Of a DNA stretch of 64,000 nt, positions 19,310 through 29,024 are shown piece by piece (within the stretch, counting starts at the first letter, position 1; every line of letters starts with the position of its first letter). The notes below the pieces were generated by a model. That model saw only the letters and a program-made list of their open reading frames with translations, was not told where the DNA came from and did no database searches. The DNA is taken from assembly GCA_015075445.1 (NCBI GenBank), contig JABTUJ010000043.1, forward strand, positions 1 to 64,000, in the 5' to 3' direction. This DNA comes from Verrucomicrobiales bacterium (GTDB lineage: Bacteria; Verrucomicrobiota; Verrucomicrobiia; Limisphaerales; J093). The position numbers and the translations under genes were made by a program.

Positions 19310-20460
19310 CTCCAATCGTTCTCCTTTCGGCCTCCACCAGAAAGGATGCAGCGGGCCCAACAACAACGCCCTTATCCCTTTGGCATCCAGAGCTTCCCTC
19401 TGACAACCAGATCCGCGGCATGCTCAATCCTGGTGTCGCCGGCTGCCTTCCCGGTCTACGACCAGATCTACGAGGCGCCTGGCGAAAGCAGGGCCTCCGG
19501 CACTCCGGGGGTTCCACGACTCCACCCTCCTGGCGCTGGACGGCACGTGTACCACAGCTCCCAGAAGATCCACTGCCCGTGTTGTTCGCTCCAGCACGCC
19601 AACGGCCAGACCACCTTCTATCAGTGCCCTGACCCGGTCCTCGTCGCCCCTGGGCGCGTTGGGAGGTTGGCCGTTTGCGGCTCGAGTTCATCACCCGCAG
19701 GACGGCTGGCCACCCGCCAGGATTGCGAGTTGGCTCGCGGCCAACGCTGCTGGCTGGAGCAGAACGCCGCCTGCTATGGCCAGGGCCCCGTCACTCTTTG
19801 GGCGGCGATCTCTACGCCCACCAACCCTTCTGCCGGCGGCGCCCCTCCTCCATCACGGCTTCCACTCTATCTTCACCTGCCAGCCCGACTTATACTTCAC
19901 ACCCTCTACCGCTGGTGAACTTGCTCCAGAGGGTGCCGAGCTGGGAACCCTCTGCCTCCGGGCGCTTCGCCTATGGCCAGTGGCACACTTTACACTCTAC
20001 CGCTGGCCAACCAACCTGCTGGTCGATCGGGGAGGACGCCTGCGCGTCAACTGGTGTGAACTCACCGTGACCGGATCCGGTGGTCAGGTCCTCTACCATA
20101 ACGCCTGGATCACCGACTCGGCCGCTGAGCCGAACGTGGCAGCCGTCGTCGCCCGCCGCGCCCGTTGGAAGATCGAGAACGAGAACAACAACACCCTCAA
20201 GACCAAGGGCTATCATCTGGAGCACAACTCGGTCACGGCCACAAACATCTGCCGCCCCTTCCTGCTGGCCTCTGAACCCCTGGCCTTCCTCTCCACACCG
20301 TCCTGCTCTCACCGGACGAGACTACCGCCCTCATCCAATACGCTGCCCTCGCGCCAGACCTTCTTCGACGATCTGCGAGCCTCACCCGCTACTCGCACTT
20401 CCCCAGCTGGCAGGCCCTCCTGCGGTTCATGATGCGCGGACTGGAGATCGGCCCTACGCC
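19310..20460 (+). pseudogene. DDE (IS4-like) transposase remnant
   Basis: A frameshifted transposase frame. Recognisable pieces are an ALDGTY/HSSQKIHCPCC-type segment near 19500-19600 that could carry the first catalytic Asp, a GDDLYAHQPFC-like segment near 19800, and the C-terminal block RARWKIENENNNTLKTKGYH (~20157-20216). That block contains the catalytic Glu context typical of IS4-like transposases. It continues as ASRQTFFDDLRA in another frame near 20350. Many indels make it nonfunctional. It follows the DUF4338 remnant on the same strand. Confidence 0.7.
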
Positions 20461-20685
20461 AAGCCAACCTGAGCCAACCGGCCCGCCCAGGCGAGGTGCG
20501 CCCACACCTCCGCGACGGGGGCAGGAGGGTCCCAAGAACCTCCCGAGGCCGCTGACCGATCCCCAGGCTTCCAGCCGCGACTCCGGTTGCGCCGTACGCC
20601 GCGGTAGCCCTGCCAACACCATCGCCCCTCGCCCTCGCCCTCGCCCAGTTGCCTTCCCAACCCCGGCGTGCTGAGCCGTTCATGC

Positions 20686-20703
20686 CAAAATGAGAACTGC
20701 TGG
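20686..20703 (+). repeat. Right terminal inverted repeat of the IS
   Basis: CAAAATGAGAACTGCTGG, exact reverse complement of 18191-18208, directly followed by the second CCAAGCT target copy. Confidence 0.9.
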
Positions 20704-23700
20704 CCAAGCTCATTGCCCAGTTGCCTGGTCCCGCTGCGGCCCGGCAACATCTTCCCGCCCACCATGCCCAACCCGGGCGCCCAGGCAGGAGCTTACGAAT
20801 ACAATGAGGCACCCTACCGCAACCTCGCCAAGGGCGACGCCAACTACAACCTCTCGATGCAGACCGGCGCGCTCAGCGATGAGGACTTGAACGGCGACGG
20901 GATCGCCGGCAATGACGCCGGCACCGCCCAACCCCCTTACGGCGACCCCACCTGGGGGCTGTGGGTCAAGAACCTGCATTGGGAGAAGTTCAAGGCCGAG
21001 CTGACCGAGGCCGGCACCGTCAAGGTCTTCTGGAAAGGGGTGGAGCTGACTGGCGGGCGGTCTCCCGGTCCAGTTTGCGCCCAGCCCGGGCCGGACTTGT
21101 CTGGCGGGACGGACCGGTGGCGCCTGGGAGGTGCACCACGTCGATAACATCACCTTGACCACCGTACCGGCGGATACCGTCATCGTCGGTAACGCCACCG
21201 GCAACCCGGTCGGCTTCCGCTTGCTGCTCATTGATTCCGGCCCGGCCGTGGTGGACCCCAACACCATCGAGCTCAAGCTGGACGGCCAGACGGTCACCCG
21301 CTCCGGCATCAGCAAGACCGGCGGCAACACCACCGTCGAGTTCCTGGACGTCACCAAGCCGCTCGCCGCCGGCTCGACCCACACCATCGAGGTGGCCCTC
21401 CGCGACACGCGGGGTCAGGCCATCACCGAAACCCGCGAGTTCACGGTGCCAGCCTATCTGACCTTGCCGCCGGAGTACGCGGTGGCCAACGCCTCGCAGC
21501 CCGGCTTCAATGTCACCATCCACCAGACGGCGGCCCGCGGTCAGGAGAACACCGTCGCCCGCGCCGAGCAGCAACTGCAGGGGCTGCGCGGCGCCAATGT
21601 CGCCGACCTCACCGGCTTCGTCGGAGGTGTTTGCCGAAACCGCGTCATCAACTACAGCCACCCCGGCGGCTGGTGTTCCAGAGCCTGCTTATTGTCTTCA
21701 GGACAACACGGGGTTCCCGGACGAAGCCATCCCCGGTATCCCCAGTGCCACGGAGACCAACCCGGACGGAACGATCTACACCGACAACATCGCCGGCAAG
21801 ATCGTCACCTACCTCCAGTTCCCCGCCGCCGGCGTCTATGACCTCATCTTCAACAGCGACGACGGCTTCCGCACCACCGCGTTCAAGGGCGGCGAAGAAG
21901 TCCTGAGCTCGCTCCTCATCGGCCAGGCCGACGTGGGCCGCGGCGCGACCGACACCCGCTCGACCGTCTACGTGCCGCAGGCGGGCTTTTACCCCTTCCG
22001 CACCATCTGGTTCGAGGGCGGCGGCGGCGCCAACCTCGAGTGGTCGGTTGAGCAAACCGCCCCGACAGGCGTCGCGCGCGCCCTCATCAACAACACGGCC
22101 TCTCCCGTGAAGGCGTTCCGCACCACCACCGCGGCCGCGCCGGCCATGGTGACCTTCACCCATCCGTTCCGCACCTCCGGCAACCCCTATCTCCCCAGCA
22201 TCCCGCTCATCGCGAAGGTGCAAGATGGCCCCACCGCCGTGGACCAGAACTCGATCAAGATGTTCCTCAACGGCACCGAGGTCACCACCACCAAGACCCG
22301 CGCGGGCAACGTCACGACCGCCACCCACCTGCCCACGGTGGATCTGCCCGCCGGCGATCACGTCCTGAAGGTCACCTTCGCCGCCGACGGCAATAACTAC
22401 GAAGGTTCCACGACCTTCACCATCCGCAACGTCCCGACCATCCCGCCCAGCTTCGCCCTGCCCGCGGCGGTCGTGAACACCGCGAACACCGGGTTCCTGA
22501 TCAAGACCGTCCAAAACGCGAATTACCAGGACCTGGGCACGCGCGGCAACGACACCTACGCCGGTGAGGTTCAAATCAACAGCCTGCTCGGCCTCCCGAA
22601 CACGGCCGAACTGAGCATGTTCACCGGCCCCGGGGGTTACTACGTCCATGACGACGTCATCAACTTCCTCAGCACCGGTGATGACGGTTACTTCGACGAC
22701 GCCAGCGGCCATCCGAACTACCCGGTCCCCGGCATCCCGGGCATCGACCCCGCCGGCGCCGGTTTCCCGCCGAGCACCGGTTTCCCGGATAACGGCACCG
22801 ACGGCTATTCGCAGGAAATCCTCACCGTGCTGAACCTTCAGCCCGGGATGTACGCCATGAACGTCAACAGCGACGACGGCTTCCGCGTCCACGTGGGCAA
22901 CCCGCGTGAGTGGTGGACCCTCCCGCTCGTCGTGGGTGAGTTCAGCGGTGGCCGCGGCGCTGGCGGCGGCATCGACAGCGGCACCTTCTTCTACTTCAAG
23001 GTCACCCAGGCGGGGTTCTATCCCTTCCGCATGATCTGGTACGAGGGCGGTGGCGGGTCGAGCGTTGAATGGAGCTCGCGGGTGTTGGATGCCGCTACCG
23101 GCTATCTCGGTGCCGCCACGCTGGTCAACGACGCGCTCGTCGCCAGTTCGATCAAAGCCTACCGATATCCGCTCGCCACTCCCGGATCGCCCTATGTCAA
23201 GTCCTTCGCCCCGGGTCGCGACCGCACCTCAGCGGCCAGCCAGGCCCGCGCCAGCAACGACGCCGCCATCCACGTGGTCATCGAGCAGGGCGTGGCCACC
23301 TTGAGCGACACCGGTGTCACCCTCACCGTCGATGGCACCGCGGTGACGCCGACCGCCACCAAGGTCGGTTCCGAACTGCGGGTCCACTACATGCCCACGA
23401 CCCCGTGGGCCGACGGCGTCCACAACGCCGTGCTCACCTACGGCGACCGGACGATCTCCTGGTCGTTCCGGACGGGCAGCCCCTTCAAGACCCCGACCTT
23501 CTTCATCGAGGCCGAGGACTTCGACAGCAACGGGCAGGGCTTGCCCGCGGCCAGCCAGATGCCTTACATGGGCGGCGCCTACGCCGGCCTGACGGCCACC
23601 GCGGGCACCGACTACCAACGCGGGGACTCCGGGCCCTCGCCGCTCTACCGACACGGTGTCAACCCGCGCGTCTCAATGGACCGCACGGGGGATCGCAACC

Positions 23701-24275
23701 GCGGTCTCGTGGACATCGCCGTCAACTTCAAGCTCGGCTGGATCGGCGGCGGACAGTGGTTCAACTACAGCCGCGACATCCCGGCGGGCAAATACAACGT
23801 GTACGCCGCCATCTCGCACGGTGAGAGCAACCCGAATCAGCTCGCGGCCACCCTGCAGCGCGTCTCGGGCGGCACCGTCAGCGACCTCGGCGTGTTCAAT
23901 GCCCCCGGCACCGGCGGTTGGGGCAACAACGCCCTCGTTCCGCTTAAGACCGCGCCCGACGGCGCCTTGGTGGCGCTGGATCTGGGCGGCCCCACCACAC
24001 TCCGTTACGCCCCGACCAGCGGCGACTGGGACTTCATGCTGTTAGTCCCGGCGACCGTGGGGCCGACGCAGCCTGAGTTCACGGGGATCCGGCGCAACAC
24101 CGACGGCACGATCACGGTCGAATGGACCGGCGGCGGTGTACTGCAGGCCGGCCCGACGGTGCTCGGTCCCTGGCAGGATGTGACGGGTGCGACCAGCCCG
24201 TACACGTTCACGCCAGAAACGGGCATTCTGTTCGGTCGGATCCGGCAGTAAGTCCCGTCAGAACCACACTTGCAC

Positions 24276-24310
24276 AGGGGATCGGGTTTCGGCCCGGTCC
24301 CCTTCTTGTT
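24276..24310 (+). terminator. Hairpin terminator after the large secreted-protein pseudogene
   Basis: AGGGGATCGGG (24276-24286) can pair with CCCGGTCCCCTT (24293-24304) around a short TTTCGG loop with one mismatched pair, followed by CTTGTT. It is 25 bp after the stop codon, a plausible intrinsic terminator, though the T run is weak. Confidence 0.6.
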
Positions 24311-24614
24311 ATCAGGGGTTGAGGCTGGAGCCCTCGCTACCGGTTTACGGTTCCTGAGCGGACCCAGGAGAAGGCGGCTCCTACGCAAAGCGGCGGTCAA
24401 CCGCACGCACTCCACACGCTTCGCGACCTCCCCATCGCCCGGCCGGCGCAACGCGTTTGGAGTGCGCTGTCTTCCAGCAGCGCTTTTCTTCGCGCGGCGA
24501 GGGGCGGAGGGCCCGGAAGGGCTGCAATCGCCGCCAAAATCGCGTTTGACGGCGCTGGCCCCTCCCCCTACTATCCGCGCCGTCTAGGGCACAAACCACC
24601 AAGTTCACAATTGC
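24311..24614. repeat. Noncoding gap with a dispersed repeat copy (24453-24488)
   Basis: No gene is seen. At 24453-24486 lies GCGTTTGGAGTGCGCTGTCT followed by TCCAGCAGCGCTTT. The same 34-base element recurs in inverse at 49091-49124 with two differences, and a shorter relative is at 26320-26350. The last ~20 bases form the leader of the OmcB-like gene. Confidence 0.7.
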
Positions 24615-26255
24615 ATGAAAAAACCCCTTCCGAACCTTGCAGGCGCCTTGTCGCTCGGGTTGGGTCTGGCCTTCCTGGTCGGATGTTCCTCCCGGCAACC
24701 GGCGGCGTCCAGTTCCACCAGCACCGTCGTACCCCCCGTCTTCACCGAATCGGGCGCAGCCGGCACGGTTCAGCGGGCCGCTCCGGCCCCCCGCTCGACG
24801 GCCGCTCCGGCCCCCGCTCCGGCCCCCAAGCCCGCCGCCGCACCCGCACCCGCACCGGCGGGTGAAGGCCTGCGCAAGGGTTCCGCCGCCTTCCCCACCG
24901 GCAATCCCCTTTCGAGCGCCGTGCTCGTCGAGTACCTCATGCCCACCGAGGTCATCGTGGGTGAACCCTTCGACATCATCTACCGCATCACCAATCTCAC
25001 CGACGGCACGCTCCGCGACGTGATCTGGACCAGTGACATGCCCGAGAACTTCCGTGGTGACCAGGCCACCCCGGAACCGGATCGCGCGGAAGGCGGGGTC
25101 GCCCTATGGAACCTCGGCGAATTCGCGCCCAAACAGTCCAAAGAGATCCGCATCCGCGGCGTCGCCCGCCAGGAAGGCACTATCACCGGTTGCGGCAGCG
25201 TGACCTATGTCCCGGTGGTCTGCGACACCATCCGCGTCGTGCGCGCCGCCATGGAACTGCTCAAGACCATGCCCAGCGACGTCATCCTCTGCGATCCGAT
25301 CCCGGTGCGCCTGGTGGTGAGGAACACCGGCTCGAGCTCCCTCACCGGCGTTCGCGTGGTCGACGACTTGCCCGAGGGCCTGCTCGCCGACGGCCGCCGC
25401 ACCGTGGCCTTCGACGCCGGCACGCTCCGGCCGGGCGAGAGCAAGGAGTTCGCGTTCAACGCGACTGCCGCGCGCACGGGCAAGTTCAACAACGTGGCCA
25501 AGGCCACCTCTGCCCAGGGCCTCGCGGCTGAGGACGCCAAGGCCGTTACGGTGCGGCAGCCGCTGATCGAGATCACCTGCACAGCGCCCGAGGATCGGTT
25601 TGCGGGCCGCCCGATCGAGGTCTGCTACACCGTCAAGAATACCGGCGACGCGCCGCTGGCCAACGCCAAGGTCGATGTGGTGGTTCCGGCCGGTGTCTCG
25701 TTCCGCGGCGCCAGCACGGGCGGTACGCTCTCGGGCAACATCGTCACCTGGCCGCTGGGCACCCTCGCGCCCAACGCCACCAAGGAAGTCTGCCTGACCC
25801 TGGTCAGCGACACGGTCGGCACCTTCAACTTCTCCGGCACCGCCGCGGGCGCCTGCGCCAAACCCGTCACCACCGTCTGCAGCACGAAGGTCTCCGGCAT
25901 CCCGGCCATCCTGCTCGAGGTCATTGACATCGAGGACCCGATCGAAGTCGGCAAGACCGAGACCTACCGGATCGAGGTGACCAACCAGGGTTCGGCCCCG
26001 GACACCAACATCCGCATCACCTGCGAGCTCGAGGACGCGCAGGAGTTCGTTTCCGGCACCGGTCCCACCGCGGTGACCGCCCAAGGCCGGGTGATCACCC
26101 TGGCCCCGCTGGCCAGCCTCGCCCCGAAGGACAAGGCGGTCTGGCAGGTCGTCGTGAAGGCGCTCAAGCCGGCCAACGTCCGGTTCAAGGTCACCATGAT
26201 CTCGGATCAGCTCACCCGCCCGGTCGAAGAGACCGAGTCCACGAACCAGTACTAA
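24615..26255 (+). CDS. OmcB-like cysteine-rich outer-membrane lipoprotein with DUF11 repeats
   Basis: A 546-residue envelope protein. The signal peptide ends in the lipobox LVGC (Cys24), so it should be lipidated. Residues ~50-85 are an Ala-Pro-Lys low-complexity linker. Then come four repeated DUF11/CARDB-like immunoglobulin domains of ~110 residues, with motifs such as IIYRITNLTDGTLRDVIWTS, VRLVVRNTGSSSLTGVRVVD, VCYTVKNTGDAPLANAKVDV and YRIEVTNQGSAPDTNIRITC. Cysteines recur within the domains (TGCGSVTYVPVVC, CTAPED, CAKPVTTVC), as in chlamydial OmcB, which is disulfide-cross-linked in the outer membrane. The homology suggests a structural envelope role. It is monocistronic, with a strong terminator 32 bp after the stop. 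Confidence 0.88.
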   Translation: MKKPLPNLAGALSLGLGLAFLVGCSSRQPAASSSTSTVVPPVFTESGAAGTVQRAAPAPRSTAAPAPAPAPKPAAAPAPAPAGEGLRKGSAAFPTGNPLSSAVLVEYLMPTEVIVGEPFDIIYRITNLTDGTLRDVIWTSDMPENFRGDQATPEPDRAEGGVALWNLGEFAPKQSKEIRIRGVARQEGTITGCGSVTYVPVVCDTIRVVRAAMELLKTMPSDVILCDPIPVRLVVRNTGSSSLTGVRVVDDLPEGLLADGRRTVAFDAGTLRPGESKEFAFNATAARTGKFNNVAKATSAQGLAAEDAKAVTVRQPLIEITCTAPEDRFAGRPIEVCYTVKNTGDAPLANAKVDVVVPAGVSFRGASTGGTLSGNIVTWPLGTLAPNATKEVCLTLVSDTVGTFNFSGTAAGACAKPVTTVCSTKVSGIPAILLEVIDIEDPIEVGKTETYRIEVTNQGSAPDTNIRITCELEDAQEFVSGTGPTAVTAQGRVITLAPLASLAPKDKAVWQVVVKALKPANVRFKVTMISDQLTRPVEETESTNQY

Positions 26256-26287
26256 ACCGTCCCGAATCTCCCTTCCCGGACGTCACC

Positions 26288-26316
26288 GGGGCCGGCCGCC
26301 AGGCCGGCCCCTTTTT
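26288..26316 (+). terminator. Strong intrinsic terminator of the OmcB-like gene
   Basis: A perfect 10-bp G+C stem, GGGGCCGGCC (26288-26297) with GGCCGGCCCC (26302-26311), loop GCCA, followed by five T residues. Confidence 0.92.
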
Positions 26317-26500
26317 CATGGAGTGCGCCGGCTTCCAGCGGCGCTTTGCGTTCGCGTTTCCCGCCGGGCAGGATTAGCTGCGCCTCAACCTTCCCCGGGG
26401 TCACGGAAGCAGACCTCCACAGGGCCCCACCGCGCCCGGGTCTGCGCAAGAGTTTCTAGGGAAAAAACCCATTGCATCGCGCCGCTGAATTGTTTACTGC

Positions 26501-26518
26501 GTTCAGTCCGTACTGAAC
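26501..26518. promoter_or_regulatory. Palindromic operator upstream of the GbsR-like regulator
   Basis: GTTCAGT (26501-26507) and ACTGAAC (26512-26518) form a perfect 7-bp inverted repeat with a 4-bp spacer. It ends 6 bp before the regulator start codon and is preceded by an AT-rich TTGTTTACTGC. Its position would let a dimeric winged-helix regulator block its own transcription; binding by the encoded protein is inferred. Confidence 0.65.
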
Positions 26519-26524
26519 GGAATC

Positions 26525-27109
26525 GTGTCTAGCTCGTCACGTAGTTCTGCGCCCGCACCGTTGGCCACGGCGAATTCACGGGCACGAAGTGTGCCCGTCG
26601 CCCGCCCCGGCGCCGCCCCGCCCACGGTCCATTCGCGCGGCCGCCGCTCGGTGATCGAGGCCGCCGGCAACCTGTGCCGGCGCGTCGGTCTGCCCCGCAC
26701 CGTCGGGCAGATCTACGGCCTGTTGTTCCTCTCCCCGCAGCCGTTGTCGCTCGAGTCCATCGCCGAGCAGCTCGGCATCAGCAAGGCCAGCGTCAGCACC
26801 GGCACGCGCCAATTGGCGTCCTGGGGCGCCATCCGCCAGGTCTGGGTCCCCGGCAACCGCAAGGACCACTTCGAGGCCATCCCCGAAATCGGCGGCCTCA
26901 TCCGCAGCGCCTACCGCCAGATCGTCAAACCCCGCCTCGATGCCTCCCAAAAGCGGGCGACCGCCCTCATCGAGGTGCTGCGGCAGGACTACGAAACCGG
27001 CGCGCTCACCAAGGAGGAATTCGACTTCTGCTGTCGCCGCATGCACACCCTGAGCCGCCTCCAGAAAGGCCTGCAGTCCTTTGCCCCGTTGCTCGAACAA
27101 ATCCTCTAA
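26525..27109 (+). CDS. GbsR/MarR-family winged-helix transcriptional regulator
   Basis: A 194-residue protein. Residues ~40-130 form the winged helix: GNLCRRVGLPRTVGQIYGLL, then QPLSLESIAEQLGISKASVS (recognition helix) and RQLASWGAIRQVWVPGNRK (wing). This arrangement and length fit the GbsR subgroup of MarR-like regulators. The C-terminal part is helical and probably dimerises. The first ~35 residues are Ser/Ala/Pro-rich and may not be ordered. The start is GTG 26525, just after an 18-bp palindrome; an internal start near residue 40 is possible. It stands directly before wbpA (16-bp gap), so control of the polysaccharide cluster is likely but unproven. Confidence 0.85.
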   Translation: MSSSSRSSAPAPLATANSRARSVPVARPGAAPPTVHSRGRRSVIEAAGNLCRRVGLPRTVGQIYGLLFLSPQPLSLESIAEQLGISKASVSTGTRQLASWGAIRQVWVPGNRKDHFEAIPEIGGLIRSAYRQIVKPRLDASQKRATALIEVLRQDYETGALTKEEFDFCCRRMHTLSRLQKGLQSFAPLLEQIL

Positions 27110-27125
27110 ACCCTGCCAACCTCCC

Positions 27126-28430
27126 ATGTCTGAACCTGTCTCGAAGCGCATCGGCATCGTCGGCCTCGGTTACGTCGGCCTCCCCCTGTCCCTTCAATTC
27201 GCCCGTTCGGGCGTGCAGGTTCTCGGCCTGGACGTCGACCCCGCCAAGGTCGAGTCCCTCCTCGCGCACCGCAGCTACATCCAGCATATCCCGGATGCGG
27301 CCATTGCCGAGCAGGTGAGCGCAGGTCGGCTCAGTGCGTCCCTCGAATTCGCCCGGGTCCGCGAGCTCAGCGCCGTCATCATCTGCGTGCCCACGCCGCT
27401 CAACAAGAACCGGGAACCGGACATCTCCTACATCGTCAAGACCGGTGAGGCGATTGCGCCGCACCTGGCCAAAGGCACGCTGGTCGTCCTCGAGTCCACC
27501 ACGTATCCCGGCACCACCGACGAAGATCTGCGGCAGGTCCTCGAGGCGGGGTCAGGACTCCAGGCGGGCACTGATTTCCACCTGGCCTTCAGTCCCGAGC
27601 GCGAGGATCCCGGCAATCCGCAGAGTATCGTGGCCCAGATTCCCAAGGTGGTGGGCGGCTACACGCCCGCGTGCCTCGAGGCGGCCGTCGCGCTCTACCG
27701 GCGCGCCATCCAGACGGTCGTGCCGGTCTCGTCGTGCCGCGCGGCCGAGGCCACGAAGTTGCTCGAGAACATTTTCCGCGGCGTCAACATCGCGCTCGTC
27801 AACGAGCTGAAGATCGTCTATGGCGCGATGGGCATCGATGTGTGGGAGGTCATCCAGGCCGCCAAAACCAAGCCCTTCGGCTACATGGCGTTCTATCCCG
27901 GCCCGGGCCTCGGCGGGCACTGCATCCCCATCGACCCGTTCTATCTGACCTGGAAGGCCCGGGAGTACGGCCAGCACACCCGCTTTATCGAACTGGCCGG
28001 CGAGATCAACACCGCGATGCCCGAGTTCGTCATCAATCGTGTGGCCGAGGCGCTGAACGCCAGCAAAAAGCCGGTCAACGGCAGCCGCGTGCTCGTGCTC
28101 GGCCTCGCCTACAAACCGGACGTGGATGATTACCGCGAATCGCCCAGCTTCGTCCTCCTCGACCTGCTCAAGAAACGCGGTGCCGACGTCGCGTATTACG
28201 ACCCGCACGTTCCCGCGATCCGCCCCAGTCGCGAACACTCGCACTGGGCCGGCACGCTTTCCGTGCCCTGGACCCGCGCGAGTATCGGGTCATTCGATCT
28301 CGTCCTCGTCGCGACGAACCATCGGGCCGTGGACTACGGGCAACTGGCCCAGTGGGCCCCGCTCATCGTCGACACCCGCAACGCCCTCGCCGGTGTCCCC
28401 ACCCGCCCCGGCCAGGTCTGGAAGGCGTAG
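27126..28430 (+). CDS. wbpA: UDP-N-acetyl-D-glucosamine 6-dehydrogenase
   Basis: NAD-dependent two-step oxidation of UDP-GlcNAc to UDP-GlcNAcA, the entry to the UDP-ManNAc3NAcA pathway; cytosolic. The 434 residues carry the Rossmann start RIGIVGLGYVGLPLSLQFA, the central domain with ATKLLENIFRGVNIALVNE (Lys211), the catalytic Cys266 in GPGLGGHCIPIDPFYLTWK, and the C-terminal domain with LVLGLAYKPDVDDYRESP. The GGHCIPIDPFYLTW signature favours WbpA-type over UDP-glucose dehydrogenases. The start ATG 27126 abuts the conserved strand. It follows the GbsR-like gene closely and is followed by the first large repeat array. Confidence 0.93.
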   Translation: MSEPVSKRIGIVGLGYVGLPLSLQFARSGVQVLGLDVDPAKVESLLAHRSYIQHIPDAAIAEQVSAGRLSASLEFARVRELSAVIICVPTPLNKNREPDISYIVKTGEAIAPHLAKGTLVVLESTTYPGTTDEDLRQVLEAGSGLQAGTDFHLAFSPEREDPGNPQSIVAQIPKVVGGYTPACLEAAVALYRRAIQTVVPVSSCRAAEATKLLENIFRGVNIALVNELKIVYGAMGIDVWEVIQAAKTKPFGYMAFYPGPGLGGHCIPIDPFYLTWKAREYGQHTRFIELAGEINTAMPEFVINRVAEALNASKKPVNGSRVLVLGLAYKPDVDDYRESPSFVLLDLLKKRGADVAYYDPHVPAIRPSREHSHWAGTLSVPWTRASIGSFDLVLVATNHRAVDYGQLAQWAPLIVDTRNALAGVPTRPGQVWKA

Positions 28431-28446
28431 GTCTCAGCTCCACGGA

Positions 28447-28918
28447 CCTCCCCAGTAGGAGTCTCGTCACCTCGACTCCTACGGGTGACTGTTGAGTGTT
28501 GGAGGTTGAACGTTGAACGTTGGACGTTCTTGCTGAGTCTCGTCACCTCGACTCCTACGGTTGACCGTTGAATGTTGAATGTTGAACGTTGGATGTTGGA
28601 CGTTGGACGTTCTTGCTGAGTCTCGTCACCTCGACTCCTACGGTTGACCGTTGAATGTTGAATGTTGAACGTTGGATGTTGGATGTTGGACGTTGGATGT
28701 TGGATGTTGGACGTTGGACGTTCTTGCAGGTCTCGTCACCTCGACTCCTACGGTTGACCGTTGAATGTTGAATGTTGAACGTTGGATGTCGGACGTTGGA
28801 CGTTCTTGCTGAGTCTCGTCACCTCGACTCCTACGGTTGACCGTTGAATGTTGAATGTTGAACGTTGGATGTTGGACGTTGGACGTTCTTGCTGAGTCTC
28901 GTCACCTCGACTCCTACC
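28447..28918. repeat. Composite P+T repeat array with 83-bp periodicity
   Basis: Six copies of the P module in the GAGTCTCGTCACCTCGACTC orientation start at 28459, 28535, 28618, ~28738, 28811 and 28894. Between them are runs of the 7-base T module (GTTGAAT, GTTGAAC, GTTGGAT, GTTGGAC) ending in CGTTCTTGCT. Two intervals are exactly 83 bp. The first copy is a perfect 9-bp inverted repeat (GTAGGAGTC...GACTCCTAC). No coding potential is supported; the array separates wbpA from the next gene. Confidence 0.95.
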
Positions 28919-29013
28919 GTCCCACCGTCACCGTCCCACCGTCCCACCGTCCCACCGTCCCACCGTCCCACCGTCCCACCGTCCACCGTCCCACCGATCC
29001 CACCGTCCACCGT
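28914..29013. repeat. Octamer (CCGTCCCA) C-module array abutting a start codon
   Basis: About eleven near-identical 8-base units CCGTCCCA, with a few 7-base variants, ending ~12 bp before the ATG of the epimerase gene. They occupy the place where a Shine-Dalgarno would be expected. Confidence 0.92.
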
Positions 29014-29024
29014 CTCCTTCGCCC

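Larger units (their letters stand above)
18191..20703 (+). mobile_element. Degenerate insertion sequence with DUF4338 and DDE transposase remnants
   Basis: Bounded by perfect 18-bp terminal inverted repeats (CCAGCAGTTCTCATTTTG at 18191-18208 and its complement at 20686-20703). It is flanked by a 7-bp direct repeat CCAAGCT (18184-18190 and 20704-20710), the expected target duplication. Removing 18191-20710 restores VDAKLIAQLP-type coding across the junction of the host gene. Inside are two broken reading frames: a DUF4338/DruA-like protein and, after it, a DDE-type transposase. Both are on the same strand and full of indels, so the element is immobile on its own. The family assignment is tentative. 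Confidence 0.85.
17598..24251 (+). pseudogene. Large secreted lectin/PA14/CBM-like protein, disrupted by an IS and frameshifts
   Basis: The 5' part (17598-18190) encodes a signal sequence (AVAGLGALLTAQAGT) and a ConA/legume-lectin-like sandwich (ADGFSINYV). It stops at the IS insertion, ending in VGISIRVDAKL. After the IS the same protein resumes (TMPNPGAQAGAYEYNEAP, then LWVKNLHWEKFKAEL), but in changing frames. There are shifts near 20715, ~21055 and ~21675. From there one long frame continues to 24251, with two PA14-like segments (FNSDDGFRTTAF and VNSDDGFRVHV), interspersed Ig-like stretches and a final CBM6/35-like domain (FFIEAEDFDSNGQ, GGGQWFNYSRDIPAGKY). The original protein would exceed 1300 residues and was probably a cell-surface carbohydrate-binding protein. 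It cannot be made now as one chain. Confidence 0.85.

Noticed and set aside
18210..20690. Active Druantia-type defence system
   Set aside because: Only a broken DUF4338 remnant is present, with no DruB-E partners, and it is enclosed by IS terminal repeats with a transposase.
28459..28918. CRISPR array, because of ~83-bp periodic repeats
   Set aside because: The material between P copies is itself repetitive 7-bp units, not unique spacers; spacing varies, and no cas gene is present anywhere in the window.
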